A stretch of DNA of 64,000 nt from Topomyia yanbarensis (Eukaryota > Arthropoda > Insecta > Diptera > Culicidae). The stretch is from positions 8,881,343-8,945,342 of the forward strand of contig NC_080671.1 of the NCBI RefSeq assembly GCF_030247195.1, given 5' to 3'. Position numbers and translations under genes: made by a program. Below are positions 1 through 11,359 of this stretch, in pieces; within the stretch, counting starts at the first letter, position 1, and each line of letters begins with the position of its first letter. The notes below the pieces were generated by a model, which was not told where the DNA came from, made no database searches, and worked only from the letters and a program-made list of their open reading frames with translations.

Positions 1-255
1 CATGACGCCCCCGGGGAACCCGCCAAGTTCCTAAGCTAATATCACACCCACTCCCCAACGAATTCTCTACCGATTTTGACAAACTTGATTTCAAATGAAA
101 GATACAGTAATACCATTGACTGCTGCTGAATTTCATTCGATTCTGACTCTTGCTTCCGGAGTTACAGGGGTGTTAGTAAGGATACACTGGAATTTCCCAT
201 ATAAATCGGTACAATCGTAAAACCTCAGAGGCTAAAAACTATTGAAATGGTCACC
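1..255 (+). repeat. Fragment of the TTTGCCTTTCTCAT interspersed repeat family
   Basis: The segment matches 53219-53376 in the same orientation with only scattered differences. Both share the order CCCCGGGGAAC, GCTAATATCACACC, GAATTCTCTACC, TTTCAAATGAAAGATACA and CATTGACTGCTGCTGAATT. It is therefore an internal piece of the same repeat family as the copies at 699, 3359, 3779, 37155 and 52799. It is non-coding and its left end lies outside the window. Confidence 0.7.
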
Positions 256-280
256 AAATTACTTCTAATCGCAGATCTAG

Positions 281-698
281 ATCACTGATAGCCAATCAAA
301 CATTCTTTGAATATATTGTCCACTATCGACGATTCCGGAAGTCCGGAATTCCGGACATATTCCGCAATTAAAGTCACATCGTTATTCGGTGATGACTGAA
401 CCGATTTTCTCAAACCAAATCTCAAATGGAAGGCAAAATATGCAGTTGAGTATTGCGTCGCCGCCCCTCCTCCCCTCCATACCCTTACACCTCCCTCCTT
501 TATCACTCTCCTCCCCTTGGACCACCCTCACGCCCGCATTTCTATCATCCACCCCGTATACCGAAATAAGATGAAGGATTTATGACTCATCCTCCACTCC
601 CACTCTACTAACCCACCATTCCCTCCACTTTCAAACCCATTCCACCAACATTTCAAAATATAATCACATGAAGATAACATTGAACTCATTCTTTATTC
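281..698. other. No gene seen; pyrimidine-rich stretch
   Basis: No convincing coding frame or terminal repeat is visible. Bases 461-640 are biased to C and T on the plus strand (repeated CCCTCC and CCACCC runs). The short open frames here come from this low-complexity composition. Confidence 0.5.
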
Positions 699-1645
699 TT
701 TTGCCTTTCTCATATAGAAAGGTTATGCAATTGTTCCAAAAACCGACTTTCTAACCGAGGCCCGGAGGGCCGAGTCTCATATAACTTCGACTCAGTTCGC
801 CGAGATCGCAAAATATCTGTGTGTATGTGTGTATGTATGTATGTATGTATGTATGTATGTATGTATGTATGTATGTATGTATGTATGTATGTATGTATGT
901 ATGTATGTATGTATGTATGTATGTATGTATGTATGTATGCATGCATGTATGTATGTATGTATGTATGTATGTATGTATGTATGTATGTATGTATGTATGT
1001 ATGTATGTGTATGTGCGGATTTGTTAACAAAATGTCCACATCGGTTTCTCGGAGATGGCTGAACCGATTTTTACAAACTAAGATTCAAATGAAAGGTATA
1101 ATATTCCCATAGATTGCTATTGAATTTCATTTTCAGCCGACATCTTGTTCCGGATTACGTGTTGAAGAGTATGGTTACAAAACAAAATTTGTTGATTTTT
1201 CCAAATCAGTTTCTCGGAATTTTCTGAACCGATTTTGACAAACTTGATTTTAAATGAAAGTTCCATCAGCTGCTGTTGAATTTTGTGTGGATCCGAGCTC
1301 TGGTTCCTGAATTACGGGGTGATACGTACGATCACGCAGCAAATCCCGATTCTAACGAATTCTGCGATGAATGTAAAAAGGCGGAAACTGATATTAAATT
1401 CCATCTCCATCCGACTACCGACTCCGGAGTTACGGGTTGTGGAGTACGATCACATAGAAAACTCCGATTCAAACCGATACCGCGATGAATGCAAAGAGGT
1501 GCTCTTAGATATACTTACCAAGTGTAATATGAATGAAAGACATTTCCATAATGTTATATTGTACGAACCAGCTATTAAATCATAGTTTGTAAAAATGAGA
1601 AAGGCACAATTGCACCTCTAGGTGGATTAAAATAGGTTTTTCTTA
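699..1645 (+). mobile_element. Terminal-inverted-repeat element, copy A
   Basis: The left end reads TTTTGCCTTTCTCATATAG at 699. Near the right end the reverse complement appears as ATGAGAAAGGCA (about 1594-1605), followed by a short tail TGCACCTCTAGGTGGATTAAAA that also closes copy C at about 5080-5105. No open frame belongs to a transposase, so this is a non-autonomous MITE-like element. Conserved internal landmarks shared with other copies are GGCCCGGAGGGCCGA, CGACTCAGTTCG, ACGGGTTGAAGAG-like segments and repeated TTTCAAATGAAAGGTA blocks. An exact target duplication could not be fixed because both edges are T-rich. It abuts a hAT-family fragment on its right side at 1648. Confidence 0.65.
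820..1012. repeat. ATGT tetranucleotide microsatellite
   Basis: About 48 tandem ATGT units are interrupted once by ATGCATGC near 938-946. All open frames across this tract (Tyr-Val-Cys-Met or Ile-His-Thr repeats) are artefacts of the repeat. It sits at the same internal position of copy A where other copies carry only a short TGTGTATGT tract (3430-3450 and 52918-52940). Confidence 0.97.
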
Positions 1646-1647
1646 TT

Positions 1648-1951
1648 AAAATAATAGCAAATAAAAATGGGGATTCTATTGGCCAGTGATTCGTTTTGCC
1701 ATATGCAGATTTAACTCAACACGAATGGTGCTACTTCAGATTCGAGTGATTCTACTATTCTAAGATGACCCTAGGGTGCCTAAAATTAAAAATCTTCGAG
1801 ATCTTTGGTGGATTCTCCATATTATCAAGTTAGGTTCGGATCGGGTTTCTCAAATTAAAAATTTTCGGGTCGGGTTCGGATTTTCAAATTTTAAAATTCT
1901 CGGGGTCGGGTCGGGTTCGGGTTCAAAAAAATTGAAACCCGACCATCTCTA
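1648..1951 (-). mobile_element. End fragment of hAT-type element family 1
   Basis: This is the reverse complement of the left end of the large element at 11368. It ends with ACCCGACCATCTCTA, the same terminus as 11368-14513. Inside it has the same GGGTCGGG/CGGGTTCGG arrays, then the flank with AAAATCTTCGAGATCTTTGG and GGATTCTCCATATTA matching 11640-11690 in inverse orientation. It has one terminus only and no 8-bp duplication can be checked. Confidence 0.8.
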
Positions 1952-2363
1952 ACTCCAACCTCACCCATGAAAAACATATCTACCAGTGTGGGCGTAACTG
2001 TGTCCTATAACAGAATTATGGAAATTTCATCCTGATTTTTTATTTTCATAATAGTTTTTAAAAAATACTTCTTGTTGCCACATTGGGGACCTTAAGCTGC
2101 ATAAACCTTCATGTGTGATTGTAAAGTTTATCATATATAAATGATAAGCTAGATAATTGCGTAATGCTTCTGATGAGATCAAAATTCGTCGTAAATCACA
2201 TAGTTCTACTATACCGATTTGATGTACGTATATGGCCTCCACTTTTGTTTACATAGAAGAGATCTGTGCATTTTATACAATCAATTCACATCGTTGAAGA
2301 GTACAGTTAATCAAATTGCAACTTATTAAAGTGAATCAAAATGTTGGCTGGGTAGGCCTTCAG
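1952..2363. other. No gene seen
   Basis: AT-rich sequence. No repeat ends, no recognisable protein and no RNA gene were found on either strand. Confidence 0.5.
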
Positions 2364-2618
2364 CAGGGATGCCAGTTAATATTTTGTGAAATCTGGCACC
2401 GCCTATGTAAAATTCTGTGCAAATCTGTATTAAGAAAAGCGTACTAGCTAGTTTTAAAATAAGAAGTGATGACTTGTTTTAGTTTTTGCGAGAGATAAAA
2501 GTTGAGAAATGCCTATGTATTATAACAGAAAACTGAAAATTTGTGCATTAAACAGAAAACTGTAGAAGCCTCTGCAGTTTTAGAAATATGTGCAGCATCT
2601 GTACACCTGGCATCCCTA
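2364..2618. mobile_element. Small hAT MITE with 8-bp target duplication
   Basis: The left terminus is CAGGGATGCCAG at 2364 and the right terminus is CTGGCATCCCTA at 2618, so the last base has changed from the expected G. Flanks are GCCTTCAG (2356-2363) and GCCTCCAG (2619-2626), an 8-bp duplication with one mismatch. A CAGGG start with an 8-bp duplication is typical of the hAT superfamily. At 255 bp it is non-coding and needed a transposase supplied in trans. Confidence 0.85.
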
Positions 2619-3358
2619 GCCTCCAGTCAATTACCAGCGCAATAAATGGCAAACATAATAAATAAAATTGAACTGAGAAATGTTAAATATTCGCATATAA
2701 AACTAAATCTCGAATCAAGCGCAACAGTTTTCAATCACAAGTTACAGATTACTTGGTTGTAATATGTGTTCAATATGTTCTTATGTAGTATCATTGGACG
2801 AAATCCCTTGATCCGTACGTTCTACAAGCAGTAAAATAAACTCATTAAAAAACTTATGAATCAAATGAAAAAAATGGTACCAGCGTAACTTGTTTTTTGG
2901 AGATTATTGTGGTATCACTGTGGAACATAACATTGATTTGTTTCAGATTCCTTGACAAATACCGCAGTAGGACAAATACATGTTGTATCTTATTTGTCTG
3001 AAACAATTCGAACTTGTTAAACATAAAAACCGCATATAAGCCTTCTACAAAACATTTTTCGCTAATTTTAATTTCTACACATGTTTTAATTGCTACTTGG
3101 GATGTGTATGGTTTGAATGGTAATAGTCAGGAGATGACGGAAATTGATAATCGAAGCTGTTGTGAAATCTAAAATGACGACTTCTGCATATAACTACTTT
3201 CGAAAGCTTTATGAAACAATGGGGTACTTTTGAAGGGGAAAGAAAGAAGAGGACGAAAAACGATGTTTAAAGCGACAAATTATCGCAAATTTCTTTCTCT
3301 CCGCCTACCCCTACTATGAAACAAATTCTGTTAAAATATTTATCTTATTATATATTCG
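2619..3358. other. No gene seen; one orphan repeat end
   Basis: No coding evidence. TGCTACTTGGGATG at about 3093-3106 matches the right terminus of the elements at 32987-33420 and 33672-34656 (GCTACTTGGGA), so a truncated copy of that family may end here. Confidence 0.4.
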
Positions 3359-3778
3359 ACCTAATCCCGGCCCGGAGGGCCAAATGTCATATGCCATTCG
3401 ACTCAGTTCGTCGAGATCAGAAAATGTCTGTGTGTGCGTATGTGTGTATGTGGAAAAAATATGTCACCTCTGTTTCTCAGAGATGGCTGGACCGATTTGC
3501 ACAAACTTAGTCTCAAATGAAAGGTACAACCTTTCCATCGGCTGCCGTTGAATTATTCATTGATTGGACATCCGGTTCCAAACTAACGGGTTGAAGAGTG
3601 CGTCCACACAGCAAATCCCCATATAAACTAAAATGAAAAATTCTCAAAGGGAAAATTTCAAAATCGATTTTGCATTTTTGATGCCAAATGACTTTAAAAT
3701 GCATGAAACGTTGAGATTTGATGAAATCTCGAAAAAAATTTTTTTTGACTGAAATTGACTTTTTTGGACTTTGGCACA
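3359..3778 (+). repeat. TTTGCCTTTCTCAT family, copy B, truncated at its left end
   Basis: The copy begins abruptly at CCTAATCCCGGCCCGGAGG and carries the family blocks CGACTCAGTTCGTCGAGAT, TGTGTGCGTATGTGTGTATG, TCAGAGATGGCTGGACCG and ACGGGTTGAAGAGTGCG. It has no TTTGCCTTTCTCAT end of its own and runs directly into copy C. No coding capacity. Confidence 0.7.
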
Positions 3779-5118
3779 TTTTTGCCTTTCTCATATAGAA
3801 AGGTCATGCAATCACTCTAAAAATCGTCAACCTAATCCCGGCCGCGATTTTTTTTACTTATTTAGGCGTAGGTAGGAGTATGCAATGAGGGGTTGCTACT
3901 TTAAAAATGAAATTAGTTTAAAATTTCTTAACAAGTTGAAAATTTTCGGCAGGGTCCAGACCCCCCGGATCCTCTTCCTTGATCCGCCGCTGGTTTCAAG
4001 CGATGTTTCAGTGTCGACACATAGCATCTCAAGATCGTGGCTGTCGATCCATTGTATGTATGTGCAAATCGTACCGTAAACCGGGGTGACATTGATCACT
4101 TTTCGAAGTAATCATTACATATTTTTAGACGCAACACATTTTCTTCGAGTTTAATATTTTTAAACCATGTACTGATGTATGGAAAACAAGATTGGATGGT
4201 TTTACCTAAAAAAGTCCATTTACAGCTACTTTTTCAAAAATGATTTCAAGTTGAAGTCCGTTTTCGTGTTCCGGGGTGACTTTGATAACCTGCATGTTCA
4301 GTGAACATTGTTCACCCACATTATGATATTGATGTCAATGCTTTCCATTCAAATCTTTGTTTAAACTAATTCTGGAAAGATACTCATTGTTAAATAGATG
4401 TTAATTAGTATTATACAAAGTATTTTAATGTACTGTACAATTCGAGTAACCAAAACTCGTATAATTTGTGTCCAACTAGAATAAAAAATTCTGAAAACCT
4501 TTAAAACTGCTAAAATTGTTTTTGTTTTAGTGCTTTATCAATGGACAAAAAGTTTCATCCATTTTAACACGTTGGAATATTGAACAATAAAAAAATGTTG
4601 CGAATTTTAGCTTAAAATAATTTGAAATTATTGCCAACTAGTTTCACAAAAAATGTATTAAAAATAAACAAACTCCTAAAACTAAATTTAGCATTTCCCA
4701 ATCTAAAGAAAAATAATTTATTACTCTTGCTCAAATCTGAGATTTATTTGTTTTGATAAAAAATAGACACTTTACAAAGCTTCGTAGAAATCAGGTAAAG
4801 TCAAATTTCGGTTTTTTGTAGTTTTTGTAATCAAAAACCGAACAATATACTCAAAAAGTATAACAAATCAGTATTTTATAAGTTTAGAGTAAAAATCAAT
4901 TCAAACTAAAATGATTCGGTAGACTATTCTGGTTTAATAAGCGATCTACGAAAAAAGTTTCGAGTGATCAAAGTCACCCCGATGATCAAAGTCACCCCGG
5001 TTTACGGTACTGAATATGTAATATTCATTTCCACCGTTGTATTGAATCATGGAATCGTAGTTTGGACAAATGAGAAAGGCACAATGCACCACTAGGTGGA
5101 TTAAAACAGGTTTTTCTC
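3779..5118 (+). mobile_element. TTTGCCTTTCTCAT family, copy C, interrupted by a MITE
   Basis: The left end is TTTGCCTTTCTCATATAGAA at about 3780. The right end is AATGAGAAAGGCACAATG followed by CACTAGGTGGATTAAAACAG, closing near 5110. The middle is replaced by the element at 4074-5007. The remaining outer sequence is about 400 bp, so copy C also carries an internal deletion relative to copy A. Confidence 0.65.
4074..5007. mobile_element. MITE with CCGTAAACCGGGGTGAC terminal inverted repeats
   Basis: The left end is CCGTAAACCGGGGTGACATT and the right end is GTCACCCCGGTTTACGG, with TA on both sides (4072-4073 and 5008-5009). Because the outer bases read GTAC on both sides, a 4-bp duplication GTAC with an element one base shorter at each end fits equally well. 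Near the right end the motif TGATCAAAGTCACCCCG is repeated in tandem (about 4966-5000). Length is 934 bp, AT-rich, without a transposase frame. It is nested in copy C. Confidence 0.85.
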
Positions 5119-5305
5119 AGTAAAACAAGTTATGTACCGCTCTGACTTATTCCTCCTCCCCATATAATGTTGAAAAAAATGTTAAGCAATTTATGAATGG
5201 TCCTAATTGTATGTAGCCACTCTGATTATTTTCGAATCAGAACATAGGTAGGCATATTGATAAAATTAACTTAATCCAGCAATAGTACAAAATACGAAGA
5301 TGTTA

Positions 5306-6532
5306 CCGTAAAACGGGTATCTTTGATCACCGGGGTAAGTTTGAGCACATGAAACTTTTTCAGTAACGTACGATAAGCTCATCGAAACAAAATACAAACC
5401 ATATTCCAAACATGTTCAGCATTTATCGGCAACGATTATTTCGTCATTAATTGTAGCTTTTATGAACACAAATCCAAATTAAAAATGATACAACTCTAAT
5501 GCATCGTTACAATCTGTTCAAGCTATTCCTTGTATATTAACCCTTTCATGCCCAACTTTTTTGTAGTGGATGTAGAGTTTTAAAACTATTTTCCTTGTAA
5601 ACGGTGAGATCAAGAAACACGAAAAATCTTTTTCCATAAAGATAGGTGCTTCCCTTGCAGTGCTAGAAGCTGCTCAATTTTTACCTCCCAATGCTCAATA
5701 CAATTCTCCTACAATATTTACAATAGTCCAATTGCATGGAAAACGTAGCCAAAGACAGACTAAATTGATATGTTTTATCAGTTTTCAAAAATATTGCACC
5801 ATTACGAAGATGTATGAAAAATTAATTTTCCGTCGTCAACGTAAACTGTCGCTGGCAGCACTGGTCCAGCGGAATCCAATCAGACTAATTGCAATAACTT
5901 CAGTTATAGAGCTGATCCTTGCAACTGTTAATGCTCAAATGAAAGGCAATAGTCACATTTATTAGCCTTACTTGTTTTTGCGAGCAAATCTTGCCTCAAT
6001 CAAAAGTTATAGCTGTTTACAAACGTTGTTGTCCACAAACAACATGGGCATGAATGGGTTAATGAAATCAATCAGCTTTATCTAAACTGATTACTTGTTT
6101 AGAAACCGTAAATATTTTTGTCCAATAATTCATTTTAAAAATCCGAGTTTTTTGTTGTTTACTATTTAATTTCGACTATTTTCCCGAAAAAAGTTTGATA
6201 AAAGTTGGTCGCATTCTTCCAGGCAATTTAGTTTTCTTACGAGACGACACAATATCGAAACATGAAATTGCCTACGTGTATGCAATGTACATAACATTTC
6301 GAGCGTTATCTCTCATTTCGATACACATATTTTGCTGATCAAAGTTACCCCGAAAACAACGAATGAAAATTTACAACAAAGTAAGTTTATTTTTGTATTA
6401 AAAAGAAATTCAATCTATGGATACCAGTACTTGTTTTAAAAATGCAAACAGATACATCTACTTGAATTAAAAATAGGTATTCGAAAAACTTTTGATAAAG
6501 TGATCAATGTTCCCCTATTTTACAATTCTTTT
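5306..6532. mobile_element. Decayed relative of the CCGTAAA MITE
   Basis: The left end CCGTAAAACGGGTATCTTTG is preceded by TA at 5304-5305. It has the family motif TTTGATCACCGGGGTAAG just inside. The right end is degraded (TGATCAATGTTCCCCTATTT, then TAC, near 6510-6532). An internal GATCAAAGTTACCCCGAAAA lies near 6337-6356. It contains the TTAA-flanked element at 5541-6058. No transposase frame. Confidence 0.6.
5541..6058. mobile_element. TTAA-flanked MITE nested in another MITE
   Basis: Termini are CCCTTTCATGCCCA and TGGGCATGAATGGG, a 14-bp inverted repeat with one mismatch. Both flanks are TTAA (5537-5540 and 6059-6062). TTAA duplications are characteristic of piggyBac- and Kolobok-type transposases. 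At 518 bp, with no recognisable transposase, it is non-autonomous. The open frame at 5660-5965 lies wholly inside it and looks fortuitous. Confidence 0.85.
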
Positions 6533-7024
6533 TGAAATGTTATTCTTGCTCTTAATCAGATTGAATTTTTGTCTCAAGAGAATTCATTTTCTGCAAATGT
6601 TGTAATGTATGCACGTTTTTGGTGAGCAAATTTATGTTTTATAGACAATCAACCAATTCAAACTTAGCTTCTCATTCGAAAAATTGTCCCTAATTAGAGA
6701 TGTTTTAAAATATGAATTTTAAAACATCTCTCCCAAAGCTCATAGTAATTCAGGAAATTATTTTATTCTATATTCATATAATTTGACAATTATGGGATCT
6801 CGGGTAAGAGATAAGTAAAAAGAATTAGTAGTCATGATGCTTAAAACAATAGGTTTTTAATCTAGTGATCAGACAATATTCTTCCTAAAATATTTTGCAC
6901 ATTATTTAATGAAATTAGTCAGCATAAATATTTTTTTTCAATACGATTAATTTAGGTTTGAGGGGGGTTATACCCCCAAAATCCCCTCCTGCCTGCGCTA
7001 CTGTAAGAACGCCAATTCATGTGT
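6533..7024. other. No gene seen; short palindrome
   Basis: AT-rich DNA with GGGGGGTTATACCCCC near 6962-6977 followed by CCCCTCCTGCCTGCGCTACT, which looks like the end of an unassigned repeat. No coding evidence. Confidence 0.4.
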
Positions 7025-7215
7025 CAAGTGTTTTGTGATTATAAAATGTTTTGTGGTAACCGAAAGACCGTATCTTGGTTTTGAAAATAGCGTCAATCAT
7101 CAATTTTCATCATCTACTAACTACCATCTTTCATATGACACTCGCATTGATCCAAAGCGAGTGGTAACCGGAAACGCCATCTTGGTTTTCAAAATGGTAT
7201 TAATCATCTACAGAT
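7025..7215 (+). repeat. Interspersed repeat with a duplicated 49-bp block
   Basis: The block starting GTGGTAACCG and containing ATCTTGGTTTT and TCAATCATC/TTAATCATC occurs at 7053 and again at 7161, 108 bp apart. Between them lies ATATGACACTCGCATTGATC. The layout looks like a tandemly built interspersed repeat rather than coding DNA. I have a general memory of such GGTAACCGGAA-CATCTTGG blocks in mosquito genomes but cannot verify it here. Confidence 0.6.
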
Positions 7216-10200
7216 TCAAGAAAAATTAAACCACATGATAAACAGCATTAAAAATTACCTACCCCTACCCTGTATGTATTTAATATTGTTTTTATTTGAA
7301 TGTGGCTCATTGCAATGGTTCACTTTCATAACCTGAGATAGAGTTGATATGTGGTTGGTTTTCAATTGATGCTATATAAACAGGTAAAAAAGTCAAATAA
7401 CCAGAAGCTGTTATTCAATTGACAGTGAACTCCAAATGACACAAATAAAGACGGCAGCAGAAGTCAACTGATTTACTGGCGGTATGCTTACAATAAATGA
7501 CTCGCAGTTTCACTTTCAACGTATCCCAAAACAAGTTGCTGTACTCCCTGTAGTGTTGGTAGTAATATCACAGAAAAGTCGCCTTCTCTCTAACTAGGTC
7601 ACACTTTAATTGTAACTATACAACCAAGTATCCACAAGTGACTCGCATTAATTTGCCAAGCGGGTTGTGCTATTACCGCAGCTAGGCTCCAGAAAATGAT
7701 TGATTACTATTTTCGTGTTGACGAAGGTAATTTTCACACCAAAAGGGTAACTAATGAATCCTCTTCGTGAGGCTGTTTCTCTACCAGCAATGTAAACTTA
7801 CGATCGTAGGTACAATGAAACGAATACTTAAATGTTGCCTTGAGCCAACTCGGTATCGAAACAACGACAAAAGTGTGCGAAAAAAAAACATTCCATGTCA
7901 AAGCCCATGTAATCATCAATAGACTCAATCAGCGAAATGTATTTTCAACTTTCCTGTGACAAGAGAAATTTTTCAACCATTACGCAAACAGCGTTCCATC
8001 CAAAATGAGACCGTCCCGAAACACCTTTCCACAATTGTGACGATGATTAGCCGAAAAAGTAGGTACGTGTCTGCTATACCTTCTAGGTACTTTGTATTTT
8101 TTGCTAACCTTTTGACTCGATCGCGCATTGGCAGACCCGCGCGGAGGGGAGGGGGGGAGGTAGTCAAAGTACCGCGAAAATATGCCCACTTCATGACTGA
8201 TGAGTAATTTGAACTCTCGGGGGCAGCGACGAGACCGAACAGTTCCCCGCAAAATATTTGCAACTCGAGTCAAATACTTCTCACTATTTATGGCTTAGAT
8301 GCTGCGTACAATCGCGTTCCTCGTGACCGCACGGGGCATTCGCGTCACTTGTTGTTCTGCAATTATTTCTTATTCATTGGTGAGGTGGGTATGTTCCAAA
8401 ATCGCCAGGGTTGACCCCTAATCACGCGGCACACATTGACGACTTTCCAGGTACGGGTTTCGTGTTGTACGTTTGCTTCGAACAAAAAATCCCAGGCGGT
8501 TTGTTGACTATTTTTTTCGCAGAATATAGTGACGTACATTTGTCAAAAGTACATCTACGGAAATCATTAACACCTTCTCAAATGAAGATTCGTTAATTTA
8601 CTTCACCGCGCTGGAATAGGATGATTTGCGTAATCGCCTGGTACAAATAAGTGAGGCGTAGAAATCCCTGCAATAACCAGCTGCGGGCGGTGGTATCATT
8701 TGCTCAACCGATGTCGATATTCAATTGAAAGTGAACTTGAAGATTGGCCTAGCAAAAGTCACCGCCGAAGCCGCGGCGGCCGCTGCTGAAATGAGACGGT
8801 CGAAAGTAAAGTGTGACTAATGTGGAACCGAGAGAGGAGCGAGTGGAAAAATCGTGGTCTTACTTCATTTGCCTCCATGATTGATCGGTTTAACTGTAGA
8901 AATAGAAACTTTTACTTTCAATCAGTTCAATCAGCTGGATATTATGCCAACGCCGGAGTTGGCAACTGCTGCCTGGCTGCGCATTGACTGAATACAATTT
9001 ATGAAGATACCTTTACCATACAGTTGCGGTTTAAGCTGAAATTGGAGCACGCGTAAGTCGGCGTATTACGCAAGGCAACTACCGCACAGCGAGATCGATT
9101 TCAGGTAGTACAATAGAGAGATCGATGGATGTCGGTTGTTTGCAATACACTTGAATCGTGAAAGACCTACTGATTATTGCCACAGATTTTGATCGTTGTC
9201 TGTACTTTCAGGAAACAAACAACCTATTATGTTGTTGAGGGGAACTATTAGCACTAAACCAGTAGCCATCAGCCCATCGTGAATCTTTCAAACGGTTTCA
9301 ATGGTCACGTTGGCGCCACTTGCAATTTTTCAATAAACCCGAATCACTGCAATTCTCCCAAAATCGTTTAACTATCAATTTATTACAGAAATGAACAAAT
9401 AAAGCACTGGCAGTAATTGAAAATCGTAGCTGAATAATTTACACGGTAAGAAATCGTGACAGATTTTGACGTAAATTCGTAAGGTTTTTAATTACTTTAG
9501 AATGCTAAAATTGAAACGCTTTGGAGCTAAAATTAACTAATCACAAATATCAAACAGTATTCCCTCCGTGCATCAAATGCCCAACATTGCAGCCAATCAA
9601 CCCGAAATACCGTAAAGTACTTCCCGTTCAACTTTCATCTATTAAGATTCTGTAAACAATTTGGTAATTGCACCATAAATACATTCTCGTTTCGTGTTTC
9701 GTCTCGTCTTTCAGCACCTTTCTCGCTGGCTGCCTCGTGTGGCGCATCATCTCGCCCCGTTGATAGCTTCTTCCTCCCATCGATTATTCATTCTTTTATT
9801 CAAATTTATCTCACAATTTATGCTCATTTCTTCCTCACCTCACCGGCCGGGATTTGTTTTGTTTATAGGAAAGTACACCCATCAGCACGGCAGAAGAAAG
9901 GTGCTCCTCTGGTCCGGGTGGGAAAATTGAAAATTATAGGTAACACAAATCGAAGTAAAATAGAAAATAATTTGATTAATAAAGCCACTTATCCGCCCTG
10001 TATCATGGACGTGTAAAATGGAGGGCGCCCGGGATCCGTTGCGATGCGATGTGATGACGACGATCGAGGCTGATGAGCGAGCAGGAAGGAAGTGATTGGC
10101 CCCCCAACGGATTCGAAGAATCTATCAGATCACAGTGTGAGAGTTGCACTATAGTAATCAGTCGGCGATCCCTGCGTTCCGTTGAAACGTTATAAACATT

Positions 10201-10396
10201 TGTACTGTTGCCTATAACGTATTGTAATTGTAGAATTTCTATTGAACGATTTGGTCTACACAGCATTGTTTCTATGCTATATTTCTCCTTAGTGTAGAAA
10301 AATTTAGAAAAAAAACTGTGTTTCTCCATTAAGGAGAAAATTGTTGAAAACCACCTTTGAGCGCGAAGAGCACAAAACCTATAACTATAACGCCAG
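7216..10396. other. Largely unique DNA, no gene supported
   Basis: No transposon ends or recognisable protein were found. Two features might belong to a host gene. TATATAAAC at 7374-7382 is a TATA-like box. An open stretch near 8680-8819 on the plus strand encodes a run of six alanines, but it has no clear start or splice context. G+C-rich islands occur near 8130-8240 and 10017-10090. None is enough for a gene call. Confidence 0.4.
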
Positions 10397-10581
10397 ATTG
10401 ACGCTAGCTCCAGTAGACGAAAACACTATTTGTGATTATGAGCAAACCCTTACTCTTGCGTAATGTCCCGCAGGAAAAAGAATTTCGTTTAAGCTGATGA
10501 GATCTAGCGGGACATCATGCATGACTAGCGATTTGCTCAGAAACACAAATCGTGCTTTCGTTTACTGGAGCTAGCGTCAAT
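10397..10581. repeat. Foldback (hairpin) element
   Basis: The first ~75 bp (ATTGACGCTAGCTCCAGTA start, CTGCGGGAC-type inner end as ATGTCCCGC) are the reverse complement of the last ~75 bp, which end GGAGCTAGCGTCAAT. A loop of about 35 bp separates the arms. No flanking duplication is obvious. This is a short foldback MITE or a strong hairpin. Confidence 0.8.
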
Positions 10582-11359
10582 CATGCACTAGCTTTGTCCT
10601 GTCACTAAGTTAGTGTCGGATTCGGATGAGATGAAGTTGAAATGCAAATTACGTATGTAATTTTGCATTTTGGTGGACAAAGTAGGCTATAAAATATAAT
10701 AATAGTAATTTCAGGTTTAATTGACATTGCACATTGCATTGGACCAGTATGCAAATTTAGCAGGAATTTTGAAGTTTTACTGAAAGTAGTTAACTTAGCG
10801 TCATTAAGTGTTTAAAGAAGTTTTCGTAGTTTGTGAGCCCCTCCTTTTCGCTAAAACAACAATCAGGGTAGTTCTAATTTTACCAATATCAAAAATTTAA
10901 CTTAACAGCTAGAGCCAAATGATCGTCAGCGAAGTTTTAGAATGACAAATTTTGGAAAAGTTTGCTGAAGACATGAAAGCTCTAGCTGTCATATTTTTCA
11001 TTTCACAACACATTTAAAATCGAAGTTTAGGGTGTTTCATAAAAAAACTGTTATATTCAAATAACTTTTGCGGTATTGATTTAAAACTGAAGTAGTCTTC
11101 AGACAACTTTACGATTGTTTTAAGACGAATAATTTGTTTCATGGCACCACTTATCTATCTTTTTGTTGAAAAATTATGACCAATTTTTCGCCAAAAATGG
11201 GGTTTTTTGGAACAGCAGAAAATTAAAAAATTAGTTTTTCATGAATTGTCCCTTTGTAATATGTTTAAATTACAAAATAAAAAAAAAGTTTCGTTTTCAA
11301 GTAAAAATATTGCACTTAAATATACCTTTTTATTATTTTTTTTTAATTTTTTTTATATT
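10582..11359. other. No gene seen; near-perfect palindrome
   Basis: Bases 10642-10668 form a 27-bp near-palindrome (ATGCAAATTACGT then ATGTAATTTTGCAT) centred on the ACGTA/TACGT core. The rest is AT-rich without supported features. Confidence 0.5.

Noticed and set aside
820..1012. Regular repeat array considered as CRISPR
   Set aside because: Unit length is 4 bp with no spacers; the host is eukaryotic. The CATTTGGCATAA array at 30201 was rejected for the same reason: spacers are only 3-5 bp in most cases.
710..1112. Several open frames of 60-110 codons on both strands across the ATGT tract
   Set aside because: They translate the microsatellite into Tyr-Val-Cys-Met or Ile-His-Thr repeats and have no independent support.
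7374..7420. TATATAAAC with a possible initiator about 30 bp downstream
   Set aside because: No downstream gene, and TATA-like strings are frequent in this AT-rich DNA.
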